Translations under genes and position numbers: made by a program
Part shown: positions 8,537 to 18,710 of the stretch, piece by piece
Numbering within the stretch: position 1 is the first letter of the stretch
Layout: every line of letters begins with the position of its first letter
Notes under the pieces: generated by a model
The model's database searches: none
Seen by the model: only the letters and a program-made list of their open reading frames with translations
Told to the model about the DNA's origin: nothing
Assembly: GCA_021734865.1 (NCBI GenBank)
Contig: JAIPIC010000011.1
Span: forward strand, 1 to 41,523
DNA: 41,523 nucleotides
Direction of reading: 5' to 3'
Origin: Candidatus Woesearchaeota archaeon
Lineage (GTDB): Archaea; Nanobdellota; Nanobdellia; Woesearchaeales; JAIPIC01

Positions 8537-9820
8537 TTAATAATAGGTCTGACCCTGGTCGTCATCATCGTCATTGCTTCTCAGTTTTGAGAATCCGATG
8601 ATAAGTCCTAGGATTATCAGAAGTACAACCAAAACAACAAGGCCAATTTCAAGACCGCTCTTGATTTGATCCCAACTGCCGTCAGCTCCTGAGTTTCCAC
8701 CAGTAACAGTTCCCTTAAGGACAACCTGTTCAGTTTTTTGGTCAGTCTTGACATTCACAACGAATGTGTGCTCACCAGCTGCTGCGCTTTCTTTAGATGA
8801 AACATACAGATAAACTGTCTTTGTCTCTCCTGCATTGACGACAACAACACTGCTAGGGCTAACTTTAACATCTGCCCAGTCGGTGGTTCCTTCTGTTGTA
8901 ACAGTAAGGGTTTTGCTTGTTTTCCCTTGGTTTGAGATAACCATTGGATAAACTGCTCCTGTTGTACCCATAACGATGTCCTGGGGGTCAGTATTAACAT
9001 TAATTACAACTTTACTGCTATCAGTGTCAACATCTGTTCCACCACATTCGTCAGCTTCAACATAAATGGTCTTGATGACTGATGTGCTTTCGTAGTTGTC
9101 GTCATAATAAGCAGATATTTTGACGTTGTATTCACCTTCTTTGGTGCATGATGGGATTCTCAGATAAAGTTCTTCACTTGTGACTGATTCGTCATATTCA
9201 AGCTCTTCAACATAATCTGATGCAGAAAGGCCCAAGTCAGGAATTGTTGCTTTGATCTTGATTCCTTCTTCGTCCTGTTCTCCCATGTTCTTGACACGTG
9301 CTGCAACAAGAAGTGCTCGTCCAGCAACAACACTTCCCTCAGGGGAGAAGATTACATCTTTAATTGCCAGATCATGTCTTGGAACATCCATCTTAATATT
9401 ATAATTTTGTACTATCTCATCATTGTTTCTGTCTGTTACAATGATTCTAACTTTGTAATCATCTTCATCAGCCCTATCTGGTAGGTCAAGATAAAGTTTT
9501 TTTACATACTTAACACCGCTTTCAACATCGAAAACATGTGTTGCATCTGAGATAGCTTGCCTGTCACTATATTCGTAACCGCTAATGAAAGCTTCTACAA
9601 CAACATCGCTTGCGTTGCCTGTTGCCTCAAGTTCAACTCTAACCTCAATTCTATTTCCTCTCTCGAAGTCAACACGAGTTGTGTCGTTTGCTGTTAGTGT
9701 TGTCCCTTCCATTTCAACATCTGAAATCGTAACTGGAATAGCACCTGCAAATACATTTGCTCCAAGTACTACTAACAGAATAAGTGACAACATACTGACA
9801 ATCTTTGTTCTCAAATTCAT
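8537..9820 (-). CDS. COG1361/CARDB-like S-layer-domain protein with signal peptide and C-terminal TM
   Basis: 'MNLRTKIVSMLSLILLVVLGANVFA'; 'DLAIKDVIFSPEGSVVAGRALLVAARVKNMGEQDEEGIKIKATI'; TM 'GLEIGLVVLVVLLIILGLIIGF'. Confidence 0.8.
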   Translation of the reverse strand: MNLRTKIVSMLSLILLVVLGANVFAGAIPVTISDVEMEGTTLTANDTTRVDFERGNRIEVRVELEATGNASDVVVEAFISGYEYSDRQAISDATHVFDVESGVKYVKKLYLDLPDRADEDDYKVRIIVTDRNNDEIVQNYNIKMDVPRHDLAIKDVIFSPEGSVVAGRALLVAARVKNMGEQDEEGIKIKATIPDLGLSASDYVEELEYDESVTSEELYLRIPSCTKEGEYNVKISAYYDDNYESTSVIKTIYVEADECGGTDVDTDSSKVVINVNTDPQDIVMGTTGAVYPMVISNQGKTSKTLTVTTEGTTDWADVKVSPSSVVVVNAGETKTVYLYVSSKESAAAGEHTFVVNVKTDQKTEQVVLKGTVTGGNSGADGSWDQIKSGLEIGLVVLVVLLIILGLIIGFSKLRSNDDDDDQGQTYY

Positions 9821-9972
9821 TTTATTCCCCCCGTTTTGGATATAATTTTATTGTGTATTTATTCCAACTTTTATTTAAAGTTTTTCCTTGTGTAGTTATA
9901 TACCAGTGAAAACCCTTAGTTGTTATTGCTTAGTAATGATTACTGATATTTAAATGTTTCGCATTGTTAGTA

Positions 9973-10067
9973 TATTGCAGTAGTGAAAGGATTGGTTAAT
10001 AGCCTCATCCCAACTGGGCGATTGCAAGATAGTTGATAACCAACAAAGCTTCATTAATACTGCAATA
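9973..10067. other. Nested inverted-repeat structure in long divergent intergenic region (possible structured RNA or regulatory DNA)
   Basis: TATTGCAGTA (9973-9982)/TACTGCAATA (10058-10067) and TTGGTTA (9992-9998)/TAACCAA (10037-10043), plus CCCA-ac-TGGG. Confidence 0.55.
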
Positions 10068-10314
10068 ACCAATAAATGGTATGGTTTATTACAATTAATC
10101 AGTGAAACACTCAATTGCCTCTAATAGGTAGTCAAGACCCAAATAAAAAGGTTTGTAATCAATAGTGACAAAAATGATAAAAATTGTGGGTTCACAAAAA
10201 CGTCTTGGAGATCATTAAGTAAGAGACACATCAAAACACTTGGTTTTTACTGTAAAGTTAGGTTATCCTCCAACAAGTGTAATTTTTTATATTAGATATA
10301 TTCACTAGATCAAG

Positions 10315-11469
10315 ATGAGAATAATTATTGTTGGGGGTGGGCCAGTGGGCTGTTTTTGTGCTGCTATGCTCTCCAGAAGGGGCAGTGATGTGACGATTGT
10401 CGAAGAGCATGGAAAACCAGGCTTACCTTTTGCTTGTACTGGAATTGTAACTAAAGAGATATTTTCAATACTGGACAGCATCAAAAATCAAGATGATGCT
10501 GTTCCTGTAATCAATGAGATCAAGAGTTGCACAATAATATCTGATAAGCGGAAAGCTAAGCTTCCAGTGCATGATTTTATTATCGATAGGATTAAATTTG
10601 ACCAAAATATGGCAAAGCTTGCAAAAAAGAACGGTGCCAGTATATTATATAATACAAAGTTTATGAAATTACAACGGTCTGGAAAGAAGTGGTTGGCATC
10701 TGTAATATCATCAAATAGTACAAGAAACAACGAAGATAAAAATATAAAGCTCTCTGCTGATATAATTATTGGAGCTGATGGACCAGTATCCTCTGTGGGT
10801 GTATCAGCAGGGCTTATCAATCCAGCAAGGAAAAGATTTATTCTGGGCAACCAGGTAAGATGTGAAGCAGATGGGTATTTTGACACAGGTTCTTTTGAAG
10901 CAGATCTGACGATAAGGAAGTTCTTTGGTTGGGTTGTTCCTGAGAACAAAAAGATTGCCAGGATTGGCATTGGAGTTCCCACGGATGGGAGAAATAAGCC
11001 AAAAGATACACTTAAATCATTCCTTAAGAAGGTAAGCGGACGATACGGCAAGCTTAAAATCATTGACAGACAAGCTGGACTGATTCCTGTGTTCTCTCCG
11101 TGGATAAAAAGTCAAAATAAGGACAGGACTGTCTTTTTGCTAGGTGATGCTGCAGGGCAGGTCAAAAGTACCACAGGAGGTGGTTTGATTCCAGGTCTTA
11201 GGGCTGCTGCCATACTCTCTGAGTGCATCCAACAAGGAAAAAACTATGATCTCTGCTGGAAAAAGAGCATTGGTCCTGATCTTGTTGCTCATAATATAAT
11301 AAAATGGAAACTTGACAGGATGTCTGATCGTCAGCTTGATGGACTTGTCAAAGATGTGTCAGCAAAAAAAGTGAAATCTGTGCTTGCATCAAGTAATCGG
11401 GACAAACCACTAAAAATGATGTTATCCCTCGTAATGAACAATCCAAATCTGATCAAATATGTTATTTAG
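10315..11469 (+). CDS. FAD-dependent oxidoreductase, geranylgeranyl reductase family
   Basis: 'MRIIIVGGGPVGCFCAAMLSRRGSDVTIVEEH', 'FACTGIVTKEIF', 'FLLGDAAGQVKSTTGGGLIPGLRAA'. Confidence 0.9.
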   Translation: MRIIIVGGGPVGCFCAAMLSRRGSDVTIVEEHGKPGLPFACTGIVTKEIFSILDSIKNQDDAVPVINEIKSCTIISDKRKAKLPVHDFIIDRIKFDQNMAKLAKKNGASILYNTKFMKLQRSGKKWLASVISSNSTRNNEDKNIKLSADIIIGADGPVSSVGVSAGLINPARKRFILGNQVRCEADGYFDTGSFEADLTIRKFFGWVVPENKKIARIGIGVPTDGRNKPKDTLKSFLKKVSGRYGKLKIIDRQAGLIPVFSPWIKSQNKDRTVFLLGDAAGQVKSTTGGGLIPGLRAAAILSECIQQGKNYDLCWKKSIGPDLVAHNIIKWKLDRMSDRQLDGLVKDVSAKKVKSVLASSNRDKPLKMMLSLVMNNPNLIKYVI

Positions 11470-11626
11470 GGACTTTTGGTCGCTTCATCCAGATAATTGA
11501 CATTTGAACTGTTTTGAGATATATTGAATATATTTATTCTGAAAATATATTCTTCTTTTTTAATAAGGCAGAGCCAAACAAAATGTTTATAAAGAAATCG
11601 TCTTTTTCTTACTAGGGGGTTTTAAA

Positions 11627-14554
11627 TTGGGAAAAGATACAAATAAAGGCACTGATGATGAAGAAATTTCTTTTGATTTCATAACAAATCTATTTAAGGG
11701 TAAAAAGGATAAAGTCAAAAAGCATAATAAACACCAGGCACATCATGGTGAGGACATGCACGAAGAGCAAGACGAAGAAGCAATTGATGTCGATGGTCTG
11801 AAGAAAGCCCTTGTTAAATATTCACCATATCTTTTGATCCTAATCCCAATTTTCTTAAGTGTTTTTCTTCGGATACAGCCTGCATATCTCTCAGTTACAG
11901 ATGACTGGGCAGAGAACACTGTTTATTCAAGTATTCAAAATAACATCAGATCACAGATTGATGCGCAGTACCAGTTGATGCCTGAAGCACAGAAAAACAA
12001 ACTAGTTGAACAGGAATTCCAAAAACTCTTAGATAATCCGGAATACAAGACTCAGTTTGACCAAATGATAATGGGTTACTCAGCAGGGTTCAAGCAGCAG
12101 ATTCAGGATGATAGTGGACAGACTTATCTACTCGCAATTGATCCATATTTCTGGTGGAAACATACTAAGAACATTATTGAAAACGGTCATCCTGGGGAGA
12201 TCCTCAAGGACGGCAAGCCATGGGATACTCACATGTTTGCTCCTAAAGGAAGGGAGGTCCCGCCTGATATGGGACACGCTTACTTTATGGCATACCTATA
12301 TCAGTTCATGAAAAACTTCTATCCTGATCTTCCACTAAAGAACCTGATCTTCTATGTTCCGGTACTTATTGGGACACTTTGTGTGATACCGGCATTTTTC
12401 ATTGGAAGGAAAGTCAGCGGCAACCTAGGTGGTTTTGTTGCTGCGATAATAGTAGCTGCGCATCCTTCATTCATCGGAAGAACTGCTGCAGGTTTTGCAG
12501 ATACTGATGCATATAATGTATTTTTCCCACTTTTAATTAGCTGGTTGTTCATACTGATGCTGGACGCTAAGACCAACAAGAAGACCGCAGTCATGGCTGC
12601 TCTAGCAGGAGTAACGACTGGTCTTTATGCATGGGTATGGAGCGGATGGTGGTATATCTTTGATTTCCTTATGATTGTTGCTGCTGTATATATAATTTCA
12701 TATGTGCTGATAAATCATAGAGATAAGATAAGTCAACCAGCAAGACTATTCAAGATAAAAGAAGTTAGAGAATTTACGATTGCTATGGGGATGTTCCTGC
12801 TAGCGACTGGCATTTTTGTGACTTATTTTGCGAGTTTTAACGGTTTTGTAAATGCTTTTGCAAATCCCTGGGAATTTACACAGATCCATCATGTAGGTAC
12901 AAAGAGTGTCTGGCCAAATGTGTTTACAACTGTGGCTGAACAGAATGAAGCATCAATTGAACAGGTTATTGAAAGTATTGGTGGTGGTGGCATTATTGCC
13001 AAGGTAATGATTCTGCTTGCAACTCTGGGCACAATATTTAGTATAACTAAATTCAAGGATAAGAGCTCTCTAAAAGTGGGTGTATTATTAGTTGTATGGT
13101 TTATTGGAACAATTTTCGCAAGTACAAAAGGGGTAAGGTTTATACTGTTACTTGTTCCAGCTTATAGCCTTGCAATTGGGGTTTTCTTTGGTATCTTATA
13201 CACAAAGTCTTCAAAAATCATGAAGGGCTCTCTCGATCTTGATCCCATGATAATAAAAGGGTCAGTCGTTTTGATTGCTCTTCTAACATTATATCTTCCT
13301 GTATCGTCAGGTTATAATGCAGCAGTACACGAAATACCATCAATGAATGATGCATGGTATGAAGCTTTACATGAGATAGACACTAATGCTTCACAGAACG
13401 CCATTATCAACTCATGGTGGGATTTTGGACATTGGTTCAAGAGGATAGGTAATAGGCCAGTAACATTTGATGGTACAAGCCAGAACACGCCTCAAGCACA
13501 TTGGATAGGTCTTTCTTTGCTTACAGATAATGAAAACCTCTCTGCAGGTATTCTAAGAATGCTTGATTGCGGGGCAAATGATGCTTTTGAAGTTCTGGAT
13601 AATTCAACAAACAAGAGTTATTTCAGCGTGGATCTTTTATATGAAGTTGTCCAGCTTAATAAAGAAGAAGCTAGGACAGTTCTTGAAAAGTATATTGACA
13701 GTGAGAATGCAAGTAACGTACTTGAGCTTACGCACTGTAATCCTCCTGAGGATTATTTCATAACAAGCCAGGATATGATTGGAAAAAGCGGAGTGTGGGG
13801 TCATTTTGGTGCATGGGACTTCAAGAGGGCTACCATTTTCAATAAAGTGCGGAGCATGGATCAGAATATAGCAATTGATTACATCTCCAATGAGTTTGGC
13901 TATTCACAGGACGCTGCAATGCAGTTATACTACGAAGTCAGATCACTTGACACTGAAAGAGGTGCTAATGACTGGATTGCCTCTTGGCCATCTTATATCT
14001 CTGGAACTGCAGGATGCCAGAATAATGGTGGGCAGTTGATATGCCAGAATACGATACAGGGTCAGCCAATCGTCATATTTGTCAATACAACCACATGGGA
14101 ACCAAAGATACCATCAACACAGGGAGAGATGAAACCTTCAAAATTCAGCTATGTTGATAATGAAGGTATTTTCCATTCAGTGGAATATAGCGAATCGCAG
14201 TATCCTATAGGTGTATCGATTGTTCCGTCCGGTGACGGTTATTTTAACCTCATCATGGATCCTAGAATTGTAGGGAGTATGTTCAACCGTCTTTTCTATT
14301 ATGAAGGTGAAGGACTGAAACACTTTAATAGGTTCAATGACAAGAAAAGCTTTACAGGTGATAGAATAATCACATGGAAAGTCGACTGGAACGGTGTGGA
14401 TGAAAATGATTATTTCGGTCCGTCGAAAGGATCATATGATGTCCCACAGGTCGATGAATCAAATATTGTTATTAATGATGAGATTAACAAATCATTGCCT
14501 TTCAATGAGACGCTGAATAATACTCCGGAACAGACAAATGAGTCAGAACAATGA
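11627..14554 (+). CDS. aglB: Oligosaccharyltransferase AglB/STT3 family (TTG start)
   Basis: Multi-TM N-terminus, 'VTDDWAENTVY', 'GFADTDAYNVFFPLL', catalytic 'NSWWDFGHWFKRIGNRPVTFDG'. Confidence 0.95.
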   Translation: MGKDTNKGTDDEEISFDFITNLFKGKKDKVKKHNKHQAHHGEDMHEEQDEEAIDVDGLKKALVKYSPYLLILIPIFLSVFLRIQPAYLSVTDDWAENTVYSSIQNNIRSQIDAQYQLMPEAQKNKLVEQEFQKLLDNPEYKTQFDQMIMGYSAGFKQQIQDDSGQTYLLAIDPYFWWKHTKNIIENGHPGEILKDGKPWDTHMFAPKGREVPPDMGHAYFMAYLYQFMKNFYPDLPLKNLIFYVPVLIGTLCVIPAFFIGRKVSGNLGGFVAAIIVAAHPSFIGRTAAGFADTDAYNVFFPLLISWLFILMLDAKTNKKTAVMAALAGVTTGLYAWVWSGWWYIFDFLMIVAAVYIISYVLINHRDKISQPARLFKIKEVREFTIAMGMFLLATGIFVTYFASFNGFVNAFANPWEFTQIHHVGTKSVWPNVFTTVAEQNEASIEQVIESIGGGGIIAKVMILLATLGTIFSITKFKDKSSLKVGVLLVVWFIGTIFASTKGVRFILLLVPAYSLAIGVFFGILYTKSSKIMKGSLDLDPMIIKGSVVLIALLTLYLPVSSGYNAAVHEIPSMNDAWYEALHEIDTNASQNAIINSWWDFGHWFKRIGNRPVTFDGTSQNTPQAHWIGLSLLTDNENLSAGILRMLDCGANDAFEVLDNSTNKSYFSVDLLYEVVQLNKEEARTVLEKYIDSENASNVLELTHCNPPEDYFITSQDMIGKSGVWGHFGAWDFKRATIFNKVRSMDQNIAIDYISNEFGYSQDAAMQLYYEVRSLDTERGANDWIASWPSYISGTAGCQNNGGQLICQNTIQGQPIVIFVNTTTWEPKIPSTQGEMKPSKFSYVDNEGIFHSVEYSESQYPIGVSIVPSGDGYFNLIMDPRIVGSMFNRLFYYEGEGLKHFNRFNDKKSFTGDRIITWKVDWNGVDENDYFGPSKGSYDVPQVDESNIVINDEINKSLPFNETLNNTPEQTNESEQ

Positions 14555-15215
14555 TCTCTTCGTTGTAATTCCAGCTTATAACGAGTCAAAGACCATTTCC
14601 ACGGTTATTGATAGGACTAAGAAGTTTGCAGATAATATCATCATCATTGATGACGGTTCTTCTGATAATACTTATGATGTAGCTTCGGCCACTGGGGCAA
14701 GCTATGTCCTACAGCATATTGTAAATATGGGTAAAGGTGCTGCTCTCAAGACAGGGTGTGATTATGCTGTCAAAAAGGGAGCAAAGACCATTATTGTGAT
14801 GGATGGTGATGATCAGCATGATCCAAAAGTGATTCCTCATTTAATTGAAGCTCTCAATCACGCAGATTTAATCATAGGATCCAGAAAAATGGGAGGTGAT
14901 ATGCCCTTCATCCTTATGTTAGGAAATCTTTTTATACAATATATGACTAAGTTGCTTTACAATATCCAGATACGTGATACGCAAAGTGGGTTTAGGGCAT
15001 TCTCGTCCAAAAATTACAGGAAAATCCGATGGGAATCAACAGGATATTCAATGGAAAGTGAGATGATTGCAAACGCCTGTCTTGCTGGTCTTAAGATAAA
15101 GGAGATTCCAATAAAGACGATCTATCACGATAATTACAAAGGTACAACTGTCCTGGATGGGTTAAAAATAATAATAAATATGGTCAGATGGAGATTATTT
15201 AGGTGGCTTAGATGA
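14538..15215 (+). CDS. Glycosyltransferase family 2 (dolichol-phosphate mannosyl/glucosyltransferase-like)
   Basis: 'LFVVIPAYNESKTISTVIDRTKKFADNIIIIDDGSSDNTYDVA', 'MDGDDQHDPKVIPHLI'. Confidence 0.95.
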   Translation: MSQNNDLFVVIPAYNESKTISTVIDRTKKFADNIIIIDDGSSDNTYDVASATGASYVLQHIVNMGKGAALKTGCDYAVKKGAKTIIVMDGDDQHDPKVIPHLIEALNHADLIIGSRKMGGDMPFILMLGNLFIQYMTKLLYNIQIRDTQSGFRAFSSKNYRKIRWESTGYSMESEMIANACLAGLKIKEIPIKTIYHDNYKGTTVLDGLKIIINMVRWRLFRWLR

Positions 15216-15535
15216 TTTTAGGCATACAAATATTGGGAGCGCTGTTCGGTATGATGATGCTTTATATCTCATATATGAACTTCAAGAGAAAAGACTTCAC
15301 AGTTGTTGAAGGACTGTTCTGGATGGGTGCTTGGGTGGCTTTTATTGTTGTATCATTCTTTCCTGATATCATCTCTCCTCTTGTCAAAACTCTCAGTCTT
15401 GCAAGAGCAATGGATTTATTCATAATTCTAGGGTTCATGTTCCTTGTCGCTTCAATCTTCTATTGTTACACATTGCTCAGGAAACTTCAGAAGAAGATGG
15501 AGCAAATTGTTAGGAAAATCGCCATAAAAAAATGA
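15212..15535 (+). CDS. DUF2304-like small membrane protein
   Basis: 107 aa with 3 hydrophobic segments, between GT genes and overlapping both neighbours by 4 nt. Confidence 0.8.
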   Translation: MILGIQILGALFGMMMLYISYMNFKRKDFTVVEGLFWMGAWVAFIVVSFFPDIISPLVKTLSLARAMDLFIILGFMFLVASIFYCYTLLRKLQKKMEQIVRKIAIKK

Positions 15536-16644
15536 ACATTCCACTAATCAGGCTGCTTGACAGGTATATTGGAGCCATGGTCATTGTAATTCTCAAGATT
15601 ATTAAGCCGCTGGTGAGGATAGACAATTCCAGTAAAAATATCTTATGCATCCAATTATGGGGCATTGGTGAGACTGTACTTACACTGCCTGCAATAAAGA
15701 GTATAAAAAAGAGATTTCCAAGCAAGAGACTTTCTGTGCTTGCAACATTCCGCAATAGTATCGTCTATAATAATCAGCCATTCGTCGATGAGGTGTATGA
15801 GATTGACATCCGTCCGTTATCGGTATTGTCCTTTATATTCAATAATTTCCGTAAATATGAACTGGTCTTTGATTTTGAAGAATATCTAAATATCTCAAGC
15901 TTGATTGCTTTTTCAGTCGGAGTTAGGACTTATGGTTATGATCATGGAGTACGCAGTATGATTTATGACAATAAAATCAACTACAATGATAAACAACATG
16001 TTGTCCAGACCTTTCTGGATCTAGCGAGAATCGGACAAAAGAAGAAAGATTATATCAATTATGACAAGCTTATAGAATTGAAGTATTCCTGGAAAGATAA
16101 TGCAAAAACCAAAAATCTAGTAGGTAAGTTAATAGGGATTTGTTCTGGTGCCGCCGAAAGCGGGAGGAGCAGGATTTGGCCTTACTATTCACAACTTGTT
16201 GACAAATTAATGGAGTACGATCCAAAGTTCAAGGTTGTGTTTGTAGGTACTCAAGCGGAAAAGAAGAGTATTGATACTATAATCAAAAAAATCAAGTATG
16301 ATAAAACCGACCGAGACAAGCGTATTATCAATCTTGCCGGCAAGCTTTCTCTTACAGAATTATTCGCATTTATAAAGAAATGTGACTTATTTATCAGTAA
16401 TGATACTGGGCCGATGCATATTGCAGCAGCACAGGGTGTAAAGACCATTGGTCTCTTCGGTCCAAATCTTCCACAGCGGTTTGGTCCATATGGCAAGAAC
16501 AGGAAAGGCAAACTCAATATTGGCATCTACAAAGGATCCAACTGCAGCCCCTGTATAAATGTGCATTTGGGCAGTATTAAGGAATGTGATGATCCTATCT
16601 GCATGAAGAAGATTTCTGTCGAAGATGTAATGGAAAATATCTAA
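15532..16644 (+). CDS. Glycosyltransferase family 9 (heptosyltransferase-like)
   Basis: 'CIQLWGIGETVLTLPAIKSIKKRFPSKRLSVLA', 'LFISNDTGPMHIAAAQGVKTIGLFGPNLPQRFGPYG'. Confidence 0.92.
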   Translation: MNIPLIRLLDRYIGAMVIVILKIIKPLVRIDNSSKNILCIQLWGIGETVLTLPAIKSIKKRFPSKRLSVLATFRNSIVYNNQPFVDEVYEIDIRPLSVLSFIFNNFRKYELVFDFEEYLNISSLIAFSVGVRTYGYDHGVRSMIYDNKINYNDKQHVVQTFLDLARIGQKKKDYINYDKLIELKYSWKDNAKTKNLVGKLIGICSGAAESGRSRIWPYYSQLVDKLMEYDPKFKVVFVGTQAEKKSIDTIIKKIKYDKTDRDKRIINLAGKLSLTELFAFIKKCDLFISNDTGPMHIAAAQGVKTIGLFGPNLPQRFGPYGKNRKGKLNIGIYKGSNCSPCINVHLGSIKECDDPICMKKISVEDVMENI

Positions 16645-16645
16645 G

Positions 16646-17212
16646 ATGCCGCATAAAAATAATATTTACGTTTTTGCAGCAATGATTCTTGCCCTAGTTG
16701 TTCTTGGGATTCTCCCTTATTTTATTGGACCACAGGTACTGGTTGAGTCTATTGGGATTGAGAATGGCTATATATTAGGGTTCATCGTTGCATTCTTTGG
16801 AGGGTTTTCTGCCGGGACATCAGTATCTGCTATTAGTTTCCTTATGGCATTAGTTGCAGGAGGTTTAGATCCGCTGCTTTTAGGACTGATTGCAGGTATA
16901 AGTCTTGCTATTGGTGATTCAATAATGTTTTTTGCAGGATTGAAAGGGAGGGAGATTATCAGTGGAAAATGGAAACATAGGATGGAAAGACTTGCTGACT
17001 ACACTGATAGTAAAAAATGGATTAAGGGATCAATCCCATTTTTATCGTACTTGTATATTGGTTTTGCACCGCTTCCAAATGATATCATGATCTTATTTCT
17101 GGCGATTATTAAATGCCCCAGGAAGATTGTATGGAGTGTTATCGTGCTCGGGGATCTGACATTTGCACTTATGATAACACATCTGGCTGCTTATGGTGTG
17201 CAACTAATTTGA
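16646..17212 (+). CDS. Membrane protein, DedA/VTT-like
   Basis: 188 aa multi-TM; 'LSYLYIGFAPLPNDIMILFLAIIKCPRK'. Confidence 0.55.
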   Translation: MPHKNNIYVFAAMILALVVLGILPYFIGPQVLVESIGIENGYILGFIVAFFGGFSAGTSVSAISFLMALVAGGLDPLLLGLIAGISLAIGDSIMFFAGLKGREIISGKWKHRMERLADYTDSKKWIKGSIPFLSYLYIGFAPLPNDIMILFLAIIKCPRKIVWSVIVLGDLTFALMITHLAAYGVQLI

Positions 17213-17315
17213 TTTACCTAAATAATGTTTTATGCCAAATACAGTGTTCAGCTAATTAAAGTGTTAAAGAAGAAGAACTGAGTTGACTAGGAGATTAGGT
17301 AATTTTCGTGAGAAA

Positions 17316-17654
17316 TTAGATTCTCTCAAGTTCAACAAGGGGAATATTATCACACTTTTCATTGTCTGTTATTAAAACATTACGCATTCTCTCCAACTCT
17401 GCCTGTATAGCCAGACCTAATTCTGAAATCAAGTAAATTTTATCCTCTTTAATTATTATTCCTAGATCTATAGCCTCACAAAGAAAATTACTTAACAGAG
17501 TACGACCTATCTTTCTTTTTGTCATATGAATAAAATCCTCAAATCGGTATTTTTTATTAGGTCTCAAATGATAAAAAATAGGATAATGCCATTTCTTTCC
17601 AAGAAAGCAATAAAAACGCAATATAATACACTTCTCATTCTCCATAAGAGTCAT
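17316..17654 (-). CDS. HxlR-like winged-helix regulator
   Basis: 'KKWHYPIFYHL...FEDFIHMTKRKIGRTLLSNFLCEAIDLGIIIKEDKIYLISELGLAIQAEL'. Divergent from the 17734 gene. Confidence 0.65.
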   Translation of the reverse strand: MTLMENEKCIILRFYCFLGKKWHYPIFYHLRPNKKYRFEDFIHMTKRKIGRTLLSNFLCEAIDLGIIIKEDKIYLISELGLAIQAELERMRNVLITDNEKCDNIPLVELERI

Positions 17655-17733
17655 AAAATTAGGACTAATATTTAAATACTGTCTAATGAGATAAAATCCA
17701 TATTCATAACAGATTTTTGAAAGAGGTGCAGAT

Positions 17734-18708
17734 ATGAAAAAAATAATAGTCTTAGTCCTTTTAGTATGTTCGTTAATTGTATTTGGCTGTTCTCAGAATT
17801 CCAATGATTCTGTAACAACAAGCAATGATATGGCCAATAGCAATCCAGACAACAGTAATGTTAATACACATAGTCCAAATATTCAAGGAGAAAAAATTAT
17901 CATGGGTATTCTTCCATTAAGAAATCCAACAGATATGCTTGATAGATTTGGTCCTACTGAAGCTTATTTAAAAGATAAAACTGGTTTGGATATTACACTA
18001 AAGTTTTACCCAACAGAAGGGGAGCTTGGAGGTTATACTCAAGTTGTAAAAGAAATTACATCAGGAGAAATTGGACTTGCTTATCTTGCTCCTGTAACAA
18101 TCGTTCAAGCACATGGTGTGAACAAAAATGTTATACCATTCATTTGTGCCCAAAACAGCGGTTCGCCTACTTATCAGGGTGATTTAGTTGTACTTGCAAG
18201 CTCAGAGTATGAAAATCTGGAAGATCTAGAAGGAAAGAAAGTAACTGGAACTAGCAAATCTTCAACATCAGGAAATCTTTTCCCATCAGCATTACTTATG
18301 GATAAGGGAATTGACAAAGAAACTTACTTTGATGGAGGGATGCAATATTTAGGTTCACATGATAAAGCCGTAGAAGCTGTTCTTGCTGGTACAATGGATG
18401 CAGCATTCATAAATGAAGCTACATTCAATAAATACAATTCAGAAGGACAACTTAGATCTATCTGGAAACATGATTCAGTTGCAGAGTTCCCTTTCGTTGT
18501 AAACACTGACGTAATTAATGAAGAGACACTTGCAATCATTAATGACGCGCTTCTAGTTATGCATGAAACTAACCTTGAAGGGATACAAGCAGTAAATTCA
18601 AATTATGATAAATGGGTATCCATCTCTTGGGATGATTATGCTGCAGCGAAGAAAGCTTGTGATTCAGTTCATGGTGATATCCTATACGATCTTGATAACT
18701 GGAGATAG
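17734..18708 (+). CDS. PhnD-like phosphate/phosphonate-type substrate-binding lipoprotein
   Basis: Lipobox 'LIVFGC'; '[40 protein letters not shown]', '[33 protein letters not shown]', '[13 protein letters not shown]'. Confidence 0.92.
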   Translation: MKKIIVLVLLVCSLIVFGCSQNSNDSVTTSNDMANSNPDNSNVNTHSPNIQGEKIIMGILPLRNPTDMLDRFGPTEAYLKDKTGLDITLKFYPTEGELGGYTQVVKEITSGEIGLAYLAPVTIVQAHGVNKNVIPFICAQNSGSPTYQGDLVVLASSEYENLEDLEGKKVTGTSKSSTSGNLFPSALLMDKGIDKETYFDGGMQYLGSHDKAVEAVLAGTMDAAFINEATFNKYNSEGQLRSIWKHDSVAEFPFVVNTDVINEETLAIINDALLVMHETNLEGIQAVNSNYDKWVSISWDDYAAAKKACDSVHGDILYDLDNWR

Positions 18709-18710
18709 GT

